This document shows positions 26,890 to 36,700 of a stretch of DNA of 64,000 bases, piece by piece. Position numbers and translations under genes: made by a program. Positions within the stretch are counted from its first letter, which is position 1. The number at the start of each line of letters is the position of its first letter. A model generated the notes under the pieces. That model saw only the letters and a program-made list of their open reading frames with translations. It did not search any database and was not told the DNA's origin. The DNA is from Oscillospiraceae bacterium (GTDB lineage Bacteria > Bacillota > Clostridia > Oscillospirales > Ruminococcaceae). The stretch covers positions 186,001 through 250,000 of the forward strand of contig JAAVIC010000033.1 in the NCBI GenBank assembly GCA_014799385.1, in the 5' to 3' direction.

Positions 26890-27800
26890 ACTTCCCTCTT
26901 CTCGTCTGTGTAGAGAATTCGAATAAAGTCACTGTCGCGTGTATCCATGTCGCCGAGATAGCATCGCTCGTGTTCGGGAACAGCCTCATAAGCCTCGCGG
27001 AGCTTTTCCTTGTAAAAATCGGTCGGCTCTTCAAGATACGTGTGATATGCTCTTATGCACAAGTCGTAAGCATCGGGTTTGCCCTGCACCGTAAGAGAAC
27101 AGTTTTTGATTTCGCTCAGCTTGTCCTCATTGGAAACAGGGTCGCAAATAAGCTTGCACTCTGCCTCGCCGAGTGCTCCGAGAACCACCCTTTCTCCGTT
27201 TTTCGGAGCAGCGCAAAGCGTCCCGTCTGCAAATAATTTCTCGATGTCGTCCAATGTGAGCATTTTATCACCCATAGCGTCCACGGAAAAAGTTTCGTCA
27301 GGGTAAATATTCAACTCCGTAAGCGTAATCTTGCCTTCATCTCGGACAAAAATATGAACGCTGTCACCGTCCAGTAGGTCATATCCAAATCCTTCTTTAA
27401 CCTTACAAGGCGTTGGGCTGGCGGAAAAACAAATGTGACGCTCTTTCCAGATTGACTTTTCACGTTCTGTCATTTGGAAGATATTTGCCATTTCGGGATT
27501 AATTGAACGCACGGTATCTTCAACGAGCTTGTAATAGCTATCGTTGTTGTAATTCCAATCCGCGCTAACAATTTCAAGATAACAACAATGATGAACACTG
27601 AGATGTTTTCCAACGGGAACGGTTGGAGTAAGCCAACCGCGCGACAACTGCCACGGAACATCGCACAAATCGGTTCCTTCCCAGCAGCTTATCGTGCCGT
27701 CCTCATAAACCGCCATATTATGCCAGAAATAATCCCGGTTATGTATAATTGCGGGAATCGTTACTCCCTCAATCTTCCGTTTTCTGTAAACTTTTCCCAT
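26886..27800 (-). CDS. hypothetical protein
   Basis: A 304-residue soluble protein I do not recognise. The N-terminal half contains the pattern HNRDYFWHNMAVYEDGTISC, rich in aromatic and charged residues; the C-terminal part resembles a helical segment (DFYKEKLREAYEAVPEHE). The frame is clean, with an AGGAGG site before ATG at 27800. It is translationally coupled to the MGMT-like gene. It belongs to a run of small accessory genes reaching to 29214. Confidence 0.7.
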   Translation of the reverse strand: MGKVYRKRKIEGVTIPAIIHNRDYFWHNMAVYEDGTISCWEGTDLCDVPWQLSRGWLTPTVPVGKHLSVHHCCYLEIVSADWNYNNDSYYKLVEDTVRSINPEMANIFQMTEREKSIWKERHICFSASPTPCKVKEGFGYDLLDGDSVHIFVRDEGKITLTELNIYPDETFSVDAMGDKMLTLDDIEKLFADGTLCAAPKNGERVVLGALGEAECKLICDPVSNEDKLSEIKNCSLTVQGKPDAYDLCIRAYHTYLEEPTDFYKEKLREAYEAVPEHERCYLGDMDTRDSDFIRILYTDEKREV

Positions 27801-27842
27801 AGCCCCTCCTTAATAACACACGAATTAAGTGATAAATTAACA

Positions 27843-28298
27843 TCAGAACACATCCGGCTCAAAATAGTTTTCCATTAAATACTGCTCAATAAATTGTTTA
27901 TGCCCTGAATTAGCACCGATTAATTTTTTTTCCATTTCTCTACGCTCAGAATAACTGCTTTCATAATACTGTATCATCTCAAGTAATTTTTGGTCGGAAA
28001 CTATCAAAGGACATGAGTTTACAATATTCCATTTTTTAGCCAAATAATTATATTCGCATTTTATGAGAAAGCTATCATGTTCTGTGAGCAAAACAAATAT
28101 ATGCTCATCCAAAGGGTCACCCGATCTTCTTATTGATTCGGACAGGAAATATGTCAAGGTAAGTACATTTCCACTGCCCCCATCACATACGGCAGTAATA
28201 AGATTAAGATTCATATATGACAGGGTATCCCCCTTTCTCGGGTTAACCATATGCACAATCCTCTGTCGCTGTGTTTCATTCAAAATAATTGCTTTCAC
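27843..28298 (-). CDS. hypothetical protein
   Basis: A 151-residue soluble protein with no family I can name. It contains a beta-rich first half (LITAVCDGGSGNVLTLTYFLS, then EHIFVLLTEHDSFLIKCEY) and a charged helical C-terminus (ESSYSERREMEKKL). Start ATG at 28298 has a GAGGTG site. Codon use looks like that of its neighbours apart from being more AT-rich, suggesting an accessory gene. Confidence 0.6.
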   Translation of the reverse strand: MKAIILNETQRQRIVHMVNPRKGDTLSYMNLNLITAVCDGGSGNVLTLTYFLSESIRRSGDPLDEHIFVLLTEHDSFLIKCEYNYLAKKWNIVNSCPLIVSDQKLLEMIQYYESSYSERREMEKKLIGANSGHKQFIEQYLMENYFEPDVF

Positions 28299-28347
28299 AT
28301 TTCACCTCATAAAATCGTTTTATCATACTTATTTTTCCTCGCTCTCA

Positions 28348-28692
28348 TCAATTAGGCACAATATCAAGAATTGTCCGCCTTGAATCGCCTTGGGATTCTA
28401 TCTTCAATTGTATAATCAGAGGAACATCGTTCCCGCCGTCGGCTTCAATATAATAATCGATTTGAAACGGCTCATCATCCTCATCGGTTGTATACGCGAT
28501 GTTTTTCTCTCTGTATTCGTCAATTGTATCAAATTCATTCAATTCAACCGTTCCCTGAACAAATTCAATTATATCATCAACGCTTAATGTACATTCGTCA
28601 ACAAGATTTACCACGTCTGCGAACCGCTTTTCATGGAGCGCGGTTAAAATCTGTTTCAAAAGGCTTATTGCGAAATCTCTCTTTTCTGTCAT
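28348..28692 (-). CDS. hypothetical protein, small acidic
   Basis: A 114-residue acidic protein: an N-terminal helix (EKRDFAISLLKQILTALHEKRF), a central acidic segment (SVDDIIEFVQGTVELNEFDTIDEY), and C-terminal strands (VPLIIQLKIESQGDSRRTILDI). It resembles small NTF2-like or immunity-type proteins found in Firmicutes, but I cannot assign a family with confidence. ATG at 28692 is preceded by GGAGGA. Confidence 0.6.
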   Translation of the reverse strand: MTEKRDFAISLLKQILTALHEKRFADVVNLVDECTLSVDDIIEFVQGTVELNEFDTIDEYREKNIAYTTDEDDEPFQIDYYIEADGGNDVPLIIQLKIESQGDSRRTILDIVPN

Positions 28693-28713
28693 TTCAATTC
28701 CTCCTCAAAATGT

Positions 28714-29214
28714 TTACCCTTGCTTTTTCACCAAACCCAAATCCCGATAGACCGTTTCAAATTCGGAGAGCAAACGCTCGCCGAAAATCCATATTTCATT
28801 CCGCCATGGATGTCCCAACAGCCCGAAATCAAAATTCTCGCCGATAAAGAAATGATAATCCCCATCGGGATAGAATGACGGAAAATACACATTAAACCCG
28901 CCTCCGATGTATCTCGCGTCCTCAACACGATAATCGACCTGTTCTTCGGGATTGCGCGGATCATACCAAAACCCATCATGCTGCCAATCCAGAGCGTATA
29001 TTCTCTCGCCGTTATTCGTTACCCGAATCATAATCTCCTTGCCGATTTCCTCCAGCCTGTCAAGCTGTTCTATTGACATATTTTCAATTCCGTAAACGCA
29101 ATATGGGAGGTCGATTCGAAATGGGACGTTCTCGCGATAACCGGGTATGAACCCAAGCTCGTTATAGACCCTATCCCAAACGGCATTGTATTCCTTTTTA
29201 TTATCCAAACGCAT
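28714..29214 (-). CDS. DUF2716 domain protein
   Basis: A 166-residue protein fitting DUF2716: YALDWQHDGFWYDP, then FPSFYPDGDYHFFIGENFDFGLLGHPW and the final EIWIFGERLL. Function is unknown; the family is common in accessory gene sets of Firmicutes and actinobacteria. The start at 29214 gives MRLDNKKEYNAVWD, which matches the family beginning; a longer in-frame start at 29247 runs into the upstream terminator. No membrane segment. Confidence 0.82.
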   Translation of the reverse strand: MRLDNKKEYNAVWDRVYNELGFIPGYRENVPFRIDLPYCVYGIENMSIEQLDRLEEIGKEIMIRVTNNGERIYALDWQHDGFWYDPRNPEEQVDYRVEDARYIGGGFNVYFPSFYPDGDYHFFIGENFDFGLLGHPWRNEIWIFGERLLSEFETVYRDLGLVKKQG

Positions 29215-29232
29215 AAGTTCTCCCGATACCCC

Positions 29233-29260
29233 AAAAGCCGGCATCAATACCGGCTTTTTA
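29233..29260 (-). terminator. terminator of the clp operon
   Basis: AAAAGCCGG/CCGGCTTTT, 9-bp perfect stem with an 8-base loop, directly after the clpX stop codon; Ts are available on both strands. Confidence 0.75.
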
Positions 29261-29261
29261 T

Positions 29262-30572
29262 TTATCCTATTTTCTTAACGGATTTCTTGTTGATTTTTGC
29301 TGAGGAACTGCGCTCAATAAGCGGCTTTCCCGTGCCGTTTACGCTGTCCACGGTGATGGTGATTCTCGTGATTGTCGGGTCGCTTGGTGCTGTAAACATC
29401 ACATCACGCAGAACATCCTCGACAATGGAACGAAGTCCACGCGCACCTGTCTTGGTTTTGATTGCTTTCTCCGCAATAGCGCGAATTGCCTTTGGCTCGA
29501 ACTCCAAAGCGATGTTATCCGCATTGAACAAGCACTTGTACTGCTTGATAAGCGCGTTTTTCGGCTCGTCAAGAATGCGAACCAACGCATCCTCGTCCAA
29601 TGCATCAAGCGAGGTAACAATCGGCAGACGTCCGATAAGCTCCGGAATAATACCGAATTTTACCAAATCCTGCGTGTTGACCTGTTTAAGCAGGTTTTCA
29701 TCTTCCTTGTCCTTCGATGATTTTACGTCCGCGCCGAATCCCATTGCGGAGCTGTAAACGCGCTGCGCAATCGTTTTCTCAATTCCCTCGAACGCTCCGC
29801 CGCAAATGAACAGAATGTTCTTGGTATCAACCTGAATGAATTCCTGATGAGGGTGCTTTCTGCCTCCCTGAGGCGGAACATTGGAAACCGTACCCTCAAT
29901 AATCTTAAGCAGTGCTTGCTGAACGCCCTCTCCGCTTACATCGCGGGTAATGGAGGTGTTTTCGCTGCGGCGGGAAATTTTATCGATCTCATCAATATAG
30001 ATGATTCCGCGCTCGGCAGCCTCAATGTCATAATCCGCCGCCTGAACCAACCGCAAAAGAACGTTCTCCACGTCCTCGCCGACATAACCCGCTTGTGTAA
30101 GTGTTGTTGCATCCGCAATCGCGAACGGAACATTAAGCATTCTCGCCAGCGTCTGCGCAAGCATTGTTTTGCCCACGCCGGTAGGTCCTAGCAACAAGAC
30201 ATTCGACTTTTGAAGTTCAACACTGTTGACCTCATCGCTGTTCAAAAATGTTCGTTTATAGTGATTGTAAACGGAAATGGAGAGAACCTTTTTCGCATCC
30301 TCCTGACCGATAATGTAATCATCGAGGACTGCCTTGATCTCCTCGGGAGTCATCAAATCATCGGGATTTGACAAAAACGCCTGTGAACTTTTTTTATTGT
30401 TGTTTCGCGCGGGTTGCCTTCCGAATCCCGGAGCTTTGATATCGCCGCTCTCCACCAACATATTGAATGACGCCATAATGCAATCGCTGCAAATTACGGC
30501 ATTTTCCGAAGTTCCATACAGAATCCGCGCAACTTGACTCTCATTTTTTCCGCAAAAGGAGCAAACCATCAT
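29262..30572 (-). CDS. clpX: ATP-dependent Clp protease ATP-binding subunit ClpX
   Basis: AAA+ unfoldase that feeds substrates to ClpP, 436 residues. The N-terminal zinc-binding domain is visible ([10 protein letters not shown] with CSDCI), followed by Walker [10 protein letters not shown], Walker [11 protein letters not shown], the pore loop (GYVGEDVEN) and the ClpP-contact IGF-like region ([14 protein letters not shown]). Two ATGs stand in tandem after GGAGG; the first is used here. It follows clpP and tig in the same direction. Confidence 0.97.
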   Translation of the reverse strand: MMVCSFCGKNESQVARILYGTSENAVICSDCIMASFNMLVESGDIKAPGFGRQPARNNNKKSSQAFLSNPDDLMTPEEIKAVLDDYIIGQEDAKKVLSISVYNHYKRTFLNSDEVNSVELQKSNVLLLGPTGVGKTMLAQTLARMLNVPFAIADATTLTQAGYVGEDVENVLLRLVQAADYDIEAAERGIIYIDEIDKISRRSENTSITRDVSGEGVQQALLKIIEGTVSNVPPQGGRKHPHQEFIQVDTKNILFICGGAFEGIEKTIAQRVYSSAMGFGADVKSSKDKEDENLLKQVNTQDLVKFGIIPELIGRLPIVTSLDALDEDALVRILDEPKNALIKQYKCLFNADNIALEFEPKAIRAIAEKAIKTKTGARGLRSIVEDVLRDVMFTAPSDPTITRITITVDSVNGTGKPLIERSSSAKINKKSVKKIG

Positions 30573-30611
30573 AAATTTTTTCCTCCGTAGAATGGTGACA
30601 AAAGGATATTA

Positions 30612-31214
30612 TTAGGAAATATCGCTGCGGTTCTTATATACCTTGTCGATAAGTCCGTATGCCAATGCCTCATCGGCGTCCATAAAGTTGTCACGTTCGG
30701 TGTCGCGGCAGATTGTTTCATAGTCCTTGCCCGTATTCTTGGAAAGGATTCTGTTCAATCTGTCCTTAGTGCGCTGAAGATAATTGGAGCGAATCTGAAT
30801 ATCTGTTACCTGTCCGGAGATTCCGCCGCCCGAAATCAGCGGCTGATGGATCATAATCTCGCTGTTCGGAAGTGCGATTCTCTTGCCCTTCGCGCCGCTA
30901 GACAGCAAAAACGCGCCCATAGAAGCCGCCATACCCGTGCAAATGGTTGAAACGTCGCACTTGATGTACTGCATCGTATCATAAATTGCCATACCATCGG
31001 ACACAGAACCACCGGGGGAATTGATATACAGAAAAATATCCTTATCGGGGTCTTGACCCTCGAGATACAACAGTTCTGCAACAACGACACTCGCCGTTGC
31101 GGAATTTACCTCATCGTGAAGCAGAATGATTCTGTCGTTGAGCAGCCGCGAGAAAATATCGTAAGAACGCTCACCGTGGCTGTTTTGCTCTACTACGTAA
31201 GGGATATACGCCAT
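30612..31214 (-). CDS. clpP: ATP-dependent Clp protease proteolytic subunit
   Basis: Serine protease forming the tetradecameric proteolytic barrel, 200 residues. The catalytic serine is in [11 protein letters not shown] and histidine in IMIHQPL; the Asp lies in the following helix region. [20 protein letters not shown] is a typical processed N-terminus. Start at 31214 has AAAGGAG; an upstream in-frame ATG overlaps tig without support. Confidence 0.97.
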   Translation of the reverse strand: MAYIPYVVEQNSHGERSYDIFSRLLNDRIILLHDEVNSATASVVVAELLYLEGQDPDKDIFLYINSPGGSVSDGMAIYDTMQYIKCDVSTICTGMAASMGAFLLSSGAKGKRIALPNSEIMIHQPLISGGGISGQVTDIQIRSNYLQRTKDRLNRILSKNTGKDYETICRDTERDNFMDADEALAYGLIDKVYKNRSDIS

Positions 31215-31245
31215 AATTTGCTCCTTTCTCTGACATCGGAGGAAT

Positions 31246-32529
31246 TTACTCGGTGACTTCCTCGATGTTCGCACTGTCCTTAACGATGTCCAGCGCCTTT
31301 TCAATTTTCAGATCGCTGATGAGGGTTTTCTCGGAGATTGCCGCTTTTACGTTCTCAACGTCAATTTTATACTCCTCGGCTAGGTTGTCGTATTCCTTGC
31401 TGATGTCGTCCGCAGTGATTTCAACATTCTCAAGCTCCGCGATCTTCTCAAGGCACAAACGCAGCTCAACCTGACGCTTTGCAGCGTCCTTAAAGTTCGC
31501 GCGGAACTGTGCCATAGTCATTCCAGTGTACTTGAGATAATCCTTGATGTCGATACGGGTTCTTGCGGACCACTCGCGCGCAATTTCATCAATACGGCGC
31601 TCGTACATAACCTGCGGAATTTCCGCCTTCATGTTGCCGATCATAGCGTCCATAAGGTCGGAATCCGCCTGATCGTCCGCTTCCGTTGCGTACTGCGCTG
31701 CAAGCTTCTCTTTGATTTCGCCCTTAAGCTCATCAACGGTATCCTTTTCGGAAACGTCCTTTACGAAATCGTCATTCAGCTCCGGAATATCCATTGCCTT
31801 GATTTCGTGCAGCTTGCACTTGAACACAGCGGGCTTTCCCGCAAGATTCTCTGCCTGATAATCCTCGGGGAACGTAACGTTTACATCAAACTCATCGCCT
31901 GCGTTCTTGCCGACAATCTGCTCCTCAAACCCGGCGATAAACGAGTGCGAACCAATTTCGAGCGGGAACTTCTCACCCTTGCCGCCCTCGAATGCAACTC
32001 CGTCCATAAAGCCCTCGAAGTCGATAACAGCGGTATCGCCGTCCTGAACGGCTCTTCCCTCAACAGTAACGATACGACCTACTCTTTCACGCATCTTGTT
32101 GATTTCCTCGTCAATCGCCTCATCGGTAACAGTCTTGACAGTTTTCTTTACGGATAATCCCTTGTAGTCGGAAATTTCCACATCGGGCTTGGTGATGATG
32201 TCCGCTTTGAGCGAAACACCGTTGTCGCGGCTTACATCGGTAACCTGCGTGTTCTCAATATCAACCACCTCAAGACCCGTCTTGTCGATGATTTCCTCGA
32301 TATTGTCGGAATACAGCGAATTAACCGCGTCCTCATAGAACACGTTCTCACCGTAATGCGACTCGATGATCTTTCTGGTAGCCTTGCCCTTGCGGAATCC
32401 CGGAATAGCGATTCTGGACTTCTGGCGGTTATAAACCGCATTGATTGCCGCCTCAAATTCCTCTGCGCTGAACTTAACATCAATCGCATAAGTATTGGTC
32501 GCTGTGTTGTTCTGTGAAATGATTTCCAT
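31246..32529 (-). CDS. tig: trigger factor
   Basis: Ribosome-bound chaperone and prolyl isomerase, 427 residues. The ribosome-binding signature is [13 protein letters not shown] (usually GFRxGKxP; here the proline is threonine). It is followed by the FKBP-type domain ([41 protein letters not shown]) and the helical C-terminal domain. AAGGAA precedes ATG at 32529. The tig-clpP-clpX order is standard. Confidence 0.97.
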   Translation of the reverse strand: MEIISQNNTATNTYAIDVKFSAEEFEAAINAVYNRQKSRIAIPGFRKGKATRKIIESHYGENVFYEDAVNSLYSDNIEEIIDKTGLEVVDIENTQVTDVSRDNGVSLKADIITKPDVEISDYKGLSVKKTVKTVTDEAIDEEINKMRERVGRIVTVEGRAVQDGDTAVIDFEGFMDGVAFEGGKGEKFPLEIGSHSFIAGFEEQIVGKNAGDEFDVNVTFPEDYQAENLAGKPAVFKCKLHEIKAMDIPELNDDFVKDVSEKDTVDELKGEIKEKLAAQYATEADDQADSDLMDAMIGNMKAEIPQVMYERRIDEIAREWSARTRIDIKDYLKYTGMTMAQFRANFKDAAKRQVELRLCLEKIAELENVEITADDISKEYDNLAEEYKIDVENVKAAISEKTLISDLKIEKALDIVKDSANIEEVTE

Positions 32530-32554
32530 TTGATTTATTCCTTCCTGATATACG

Positions 32555-33241
32555 TTAATTTATTTGTACCGGGTCAAAGCCAACGCCGTCCGCGGATACA
32601 AGTCTGTATTCAACGCCGCCGCGTTCCCCGTTAAGAGCGTCCTTTATGCTGCGTCCGTGAAGGTGAGCATAATAACAACGCTTTACTCCGTATTTGTGCA
32701 GAATATTCGTAATCGGAATATTCTCCTCCCGCCCGTAAATCGGGGGATAGTGAATGAATGCCACTAACTCCCCATCGAGCTTTGCCGCCGCCTGAAGCGA
32801 CAGCTCCAACCGTCCCGCCTCCCGGTTCAAGACCTTTGCATCGGCGGATTCGCCGTTTTCGCTTATCCAGCCGCGGGTTCCGCAAATTACCTTACCCTCG
32901 ACAAGATACGCGTTATTGAACAGAAAACTCAATGTAGTCAATCCGTTTTGCGCTGCGAACGATGTAACTTTGTTCATCGTTGACCACCACAAATCGTGAT
33001 TTCCCTTAACAAGAATTTTTTTTCCGTTCAGCCTCTTGTCAATAAATTCCAGATCAGCCAAACTGTTTTCCAATTTAAGCGCCCACGAATGATCTCCCAG
33101 CAAAATCACCGTATCTTCTGCGGTGATTTTGCTGTTCCAATTATTCTCAAGTCGCTCCAAATAGTTAGTCCAGCCGGGGAAAATGTCCATCGGCTTGTCA
33201 CTGCCGAGTGAGAGATGTAAATCTCCGATTGTATAAAGCAT
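32555..33241 (-). CDS. calcineurin-like metallophosphoesterase
   Basis: A 228-residue cytosolic protein with the full metallophosphoesterase motif set: GDLHL, LLGDHSWA, VKGNHDLWW, IHYPP and HLHG. Length and the HSWA variant fit a group of uncharacterised Firmicutes phosphoesterases. Substrate unknown. It lies between thrC (9 bp upstream) and tig in the long leftward cluster, and so may be cotranscribed with them. Confidence 0.88.
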   Translation of the reverse strand: MLYTIGDLHLSLGSDKPMDIFPGWTNYLERLENNWNSKITAEDTVILLGDHSWALKLENSLADLEFIDKRLNGKKILVKGNHDLWWSTMNKVTSFAAQNGLTTLSFLFNNAYLVEGKVICGTRGWISENGESADAKVLNREAGRLELSLQAAAKLDGELVAFIHYPPIYGREENIPITNILHKYGVKRCYYAHLHGRSIKDALNGERGGVEYRLVSADGVGFDPVQIN

Positions 33242-33250
33242 AAGTCACCA

Positions 33251-34744
33251 TCAAGCTTTGAGGAAGTCCAAAACAACCTTGCCCATCTCCTGCTTCTCCG
33301 CGCAGCCCGTAAAACGGATTGCTTTGTTCTTGGTAGCAGCGAGCGGCGCGGGCATTTTTGTTCCCGTTTCCGCTTCAAGGTGAGAGATAAGCTCAAACTC
33401 GTCCTCACATGGGGATTTACCGCCAACAGCGTCATAAACGGCTCTGCCGAACTTGTACGGATTCGCCGTAGATACGATTATTGTCTTGGTTGTATCCCCG
33501 GTTTTACGTTTGTAATCGTCATAAACCTTGACGGCAACAGCAGTATGCGTATCGAGCAGATAATGCTCGCCTTCAAAAGTTTTGTGGATTTCCGACTTGG
33601 TTTCCTCATCGTTGCAGCAACCCGCATAAAACAACTCGGAAAGCTGCTTTTTAACATCTTCGTTGACCTCGTATCTGCCCGACTCCTTGAGCTTTCCGAA
33701 CCACTCATTTATGAGCTTATCGTTTTCGCCTGTTAAATGATACAGCAGACGCTCAAGATTAGAGGAAATCAGAATATCCATTGACGGCGAGATAGTTGTG
33801 TAGAACTGCCTGTTTCTATCATATATGCCCGTATTGATGAAATCCGTCAGCACGTTGTTGCTGTTAGACGCGCAAATCAGTTTGTTCACGGGGATTCCCA
33901 TCAACCTCGCATAATATGCCGCGAGAATATTTCCGAAATTGCCCGTGGGAACCACGATGTTCACCTTTTCACCGTACTCTATCTCCTTGTCCTTAACAAG
34001 CTGAGTATAGGTGGAAACATAGTAGATTATCTGCGGCGCAAGTCTGCCCCAGTTAATGGAATTTGCACTGGACAGCAGAATGTTCCGCTCGGCGAGCGTA
34101 TTCTCAATATCCTTGTCGGTGAAAATCGCCTTAACGCCGTTCTGGCAGTCGTCAAAGTTGCCCTTAACCGCGCAGACGTTGACATTCTTGCCCTCTTGGG
34201 TGGTCATCTGACGCTTCTGCATCGGCGAAACACCGTCTTCGGGATAGAACACGGAAATAGATGTCCCCTCAACGTCCTTGAATCCCTCCAGTGCCGCCTT
34301 TCCGGTATCCCCGGAGGTCGCCACGAGAATCGCGATCTGCTTGCCCGAAACCTCTTTTTTCGCGGAGGTCGTCAGCAGATACGGCAGAATCTGCAGCGCC
34401 ATATCCTTAAACGCACAGGTTGGACCGTGCCACAGTTCAAGAATGTACCGCGACTCCGACAGCTTGGTAATCTCCGCAATATTGTCGGTATCAAAATTCT
34501 TGGAGTTATACGCGCTCTCAACGCAGTGACGAAGCTCCTCGGGAGTGAAATCCGTCAGAAACTTTGAAAACACCGTGTACGCCCTATCCACATATGACTT
34601 CTCGCACAGACCGAGAATTTCCTCCTTGGAAAGTGCGGGAATGCTCTCAGGAACATACAATCCGCCCTCATCGGACAGTCCCTTGACAATCGCGTGCGCG
34701 CTCGTCACTTTAAGCGCAGAGTTCCTTGTGCTTGCGTAATTCAT
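33251..34744 (-). CDS. thrC: threonine synthase
   Basis: PLP-dependent enzyme converting O-phosphohomoserine to threonine, 497 residues. The PLP lysine is in ELWHGPTCAFKDMALQ; the phosphate-binding region is VATSGDTGKAALEGF and VVPTGNFGNILAAYYA. The N-terminus (YASTRNSALKVTSAHAIVKGLSDEGGLYVPE) is the long bacterial/fungal form. AAAGGAAG precedes ATG at 34744. No T-box or leader peptide is seen in the 16 bp before it; it appears to be read from the upstream rnhB-yraN genes. Confidence 0.97.
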   Translation of the reverse strand: MNYASTRNSALKVTSAHAIVKGLSDEGGLYVPESIPALSKEEILGLCEKSYVDRAYTVFSKFLTDFTPEELRHCVESAYNSKNFDTDNIAEITKLSESRYILELWHGPTCAFKDMALQILPYLLTTSAKKEVSGKQIAILVATSGDTGKAALEGFKDVEGTSISVFYPEDGVSPMQKRQMTTQEGKNVNVCAVKGNFDDCQNGVKAIFTDKDIENTLAERNILLSSANSINWGRLAPQIIYYVSTYTQLVKDKEIEYGEKVNIVVPTGNFGNILAAYYARLMGIPVNKLICASNSNNVLTDFINTGIYDRNRQFYTTISPSMDILISSNLERLLYHLTGENDKLINEWFGKLKESGRYEVNEDVKKQLSELFYAGCCNDEETKSEIHKTFEGEHYLLDTHTAVAVKVYDDYKRKTGDTTKTIIVSTANPYKFGRAVYDAVGGKSPCEDEFELISHLEAETGTKMPAPLAATKNKAIRFTGCAEKQEMGKVVLDFLKA

Positions 34745-34760
34745 AATACGCGTCTTCCTT

Positions 34761-35150
34761 TCAGTTTACTGTATAAATGCCCTCGGTGTCGAACGCATCC
34801 TCGCAGATGTCAACGCGCACCACACGCGGATTTTCGCCGCGCGTAAGCCACACCTCGGCTATATCGTACCGCGGTTGAAGCTCTGTCGGATTCTCCGTTA
34901 GATACGCGTCCGCCGTCAGCACTATTTTTCTTTTCTTGGTGAAGTTTACAGCCTCAAGTCCCGAAACCATACTTCCGAGCTTTCGTGCTTTCACTTCGGT
35001 AAAAACGATAAACCGCCCGACTTGGGAGATTATGTCGATCTCTCCTATCCGTTTTCGGTAATTTCTGGCAAGAATCGTGTGTCCGCGTTTTTCAAGCACC
35101 TCGCAGACCGCGTCCTCGCCGAGTTTGCCCTTTTCTTGCTTATCACTCAT
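34761..35150 (-). CDS. YraN/UPF0102 family endonuclease-fold protein
   Basis: A 129-residue protein of the UPF0102 family, with the nuclease-like core GKLGEDAVCEVLEKRGHTIL, GEIDII and FTEVKARK that resembles the PD-(D/E)XK pattern (Glu, Asp and ExK). Function in cells is not settled. It overlaps the end of rnhB by 8 bp, the common rnhB-yraN arrangement. Confidence 0.92.
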   Translation of the reverse strand: MSDKQEKGKLGEDAVCEVLEKRGHTILARNYRKRIGEIDIISQVGRFIVFTEVKARKLGSMVSGLEAVNFTKKRKIVLTADAYLTENPTELQPRYDIAEVWLTRGENPRVVRVDICEDAFDTEGIYTVN

Positions 35151-35826
35151 CTTTGATGTACTTCTTCAAGAACGTCTTGCGGTGTATCGGACATAAACCA
35201 AGCCTTTCAATCGCTTCGTAATGCGCCTTTGTGCCATAGCCCTTGTGCTTTTCAAAGCCGTAGCCGGGATATTCCTTGGCAAGTCTGCACATCTCAGCGT
35301 CACGCTCCACCTTCGCGAGGATAGAAGCCGCCGCAATAGACTCGGACTTTGCGTCGCCTCCGATTACATTCTTAATCACACCATCATCAAAGTGAATTTC
35401 GGGCAGCACATCACCATCGACCAAAATAATCTTCGGCATATCGGTTATGCTGGAAAATGCGCGATCCATTGCCAACAAATCGGCAGAGAGAATATCCGTT
35501 TCGTCTATCTCGGAAGCAAACGAACACGCAACGCTTGCCGCAATGCATTTGTCCCAAATTTCCTCGTAGAGAGCCTCGCGCTTTTTGGGAGCGAGCTTCT
35601 TGCTGTCATTCAAGCCCTCTATCGGATTATTCGGGTCAAGAACTACAGCCGCAGCGAACACGGGACCTGCAATCGGTCCTCTGCCCGCCTCGTCAATGCC
35701 GCAAATCAATCCGTAATGCTCAAAAACCACCTTGTCAAACTCGCGGAGCGACAGCCCGTCAAGCGACACGCCCTCAATTTTAAGCTGCGTTTCGGGGCTT
35801 TTGTGGTGCTTGCTAACCTTTGCCAT
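35143..35826 (-). CDS. rnhB: ribonuclease HII
   Basis: Cleaves RNA in RNA-DNA hybrids and removes misincorporated ribonucleotides, 227 residues. Active-site segments are CGIDEAGRGPIAGPV, LNDSKKLAPKKRE, VDGDVLPE and AAASILAKVERDAEM. The start at 35826 (MAKVSKHHKSPETQL) has GGAGG upstream; the in-frame extension overlaps rbgA. The N-terminal extension of about 65 residues before the catalytic domain is usual in Firmicutes RnhB. Confidence 0.96.
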   Translation of the reverse strand: MAKVSKHHKSPETQLKIEGVSLDGLSLREFDKVVFEHYGLICGIDEAGRGPIAGPVFAAAVVLDPNNPIEGLNDSKKLAPKKREALYEEIWDKCIAASVACSFASEIDETDILSADLLAMDRAFSSITDMPKIILVDGDVLPEIHFDDGVIKNVIGGDAKSESIAAASILAKVERDAEMCRLAKEYPGYGFEKHKGYGTKAHYEAIERLGLCPIHRKTFLKKYIKDE

Positions 35827-35839
35827 ACCGAACCTCCGA

Positions 35840-36700
35840 TTATTCCTCGTACTCATTCGGCACATCGTCCAGCGTGATTCGTCCGATTTTTCCGCCGCGG
35901 AACTCGTCCAGCAGCGTTGCCGCCGCGCGTTCAACATCAGGCTCGCCGCCCGAAATCAGCATTCCGCGTTTTTGGGCAATCTCCGTGAGAATATCGCCCT
36001 CGCCCGCGATTTTATACCTTGCTTTCACAAGCTCCGAATAATCGCGTAAAAGCAGTTCTCCGAGGGATCTCGCAAGCTCCGTGATGTCAACGACCTCGTC
36101 CTTGACCGCGCCCGTGAACGCCAATTTCTGCGCAACGTCCTTATCATCGAACTTCGGCCACAGAATCCCCGGCATATCCAGCAGTTCCACGTCCTTATCG
36201 ATGGAAACCCACTGTTTTCCGCGCGTAACGCCCGGTCGGTCGCCAACCTTGGTCTTTTTGGAATTTGCCATACGATTGATAAACGAGGACTTCCCCACGT
36301 TGGGAATCCCCACAACCATCAATCTCAGAGCTTTTCCGATCATTCCGCGGGCTTTTCTGCGTTCAATCAAATCGTTCAGTAACCGCTTTACAGTTGGAAG
36401 AAATTTATTGATTCCCTTCCCCGTTCGGCAGTCGCAGACAATCACACAGATTCCCCGCTTCTCGTAATAGCGCTTCCAGTTCTCCGTTGCCTTTTCATCG
36501 GCAACATCGCACTTGTTCATAATCATTATACGCGGCTTATTTCCCACAAGCTCATCAAGAATGGGATTTCTGCTGCTTTGAGGAATCCGCGCGTCCGTAA
36601 TTTCCACCACAGCATCCACCATTTTGAGATCGGCCTCAATCAGCCGCCTCGTCTTGGTCATATGCCCGGGAAACCATTGAATGTTCTGTACCTCGCTCAT
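35840..36700 (-). CDS. rbgA: ribosome biogenesis GTPase YlqF/RbgA
   Basis: Circularly permuted GTPase needed for late 50S assembly, 286 residues. The permuted order of motifs is seen: G4 (MNKCDVAD) near residue 60, G5, then G1 (GIPNVGKSSFIN) near residue 130, G2 and G3 (DMPGILWP). The N-terminus has IQWFPGHMTKTRR. ATG at 36700 overlaps the lepB stop (ATGA); a GTG at 36706 is less likely. rplS, lepB, rbgA and rnhB form the typical Firmicutes cluster. Confidence 0.96.
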   Translation of the reverse strand: MSEVQNIQWFPGHMTKTRRLIEADLKMVDAVVEITDARIPQSSRNPILDELVGNKPRIMIMNKCDVADEKATENWKRYYEKRGICVIVCDCRTGKGINKFLPTVKRLLNDLIERRKARGMIGKALRLMVVGIPNVGKSSFINRMANSKKTKVGDRPGVTRGKQWVSIDKDVELLDMPGILWPKFDDKDVAQKLAFTGAVKDEVVDITELARSLGELLLRDYSELVKARYKIAGEGDILTEIAQKRGMLISGGEPDVERAAATLLDEFRGGKIGRITLDDVPNEYEE

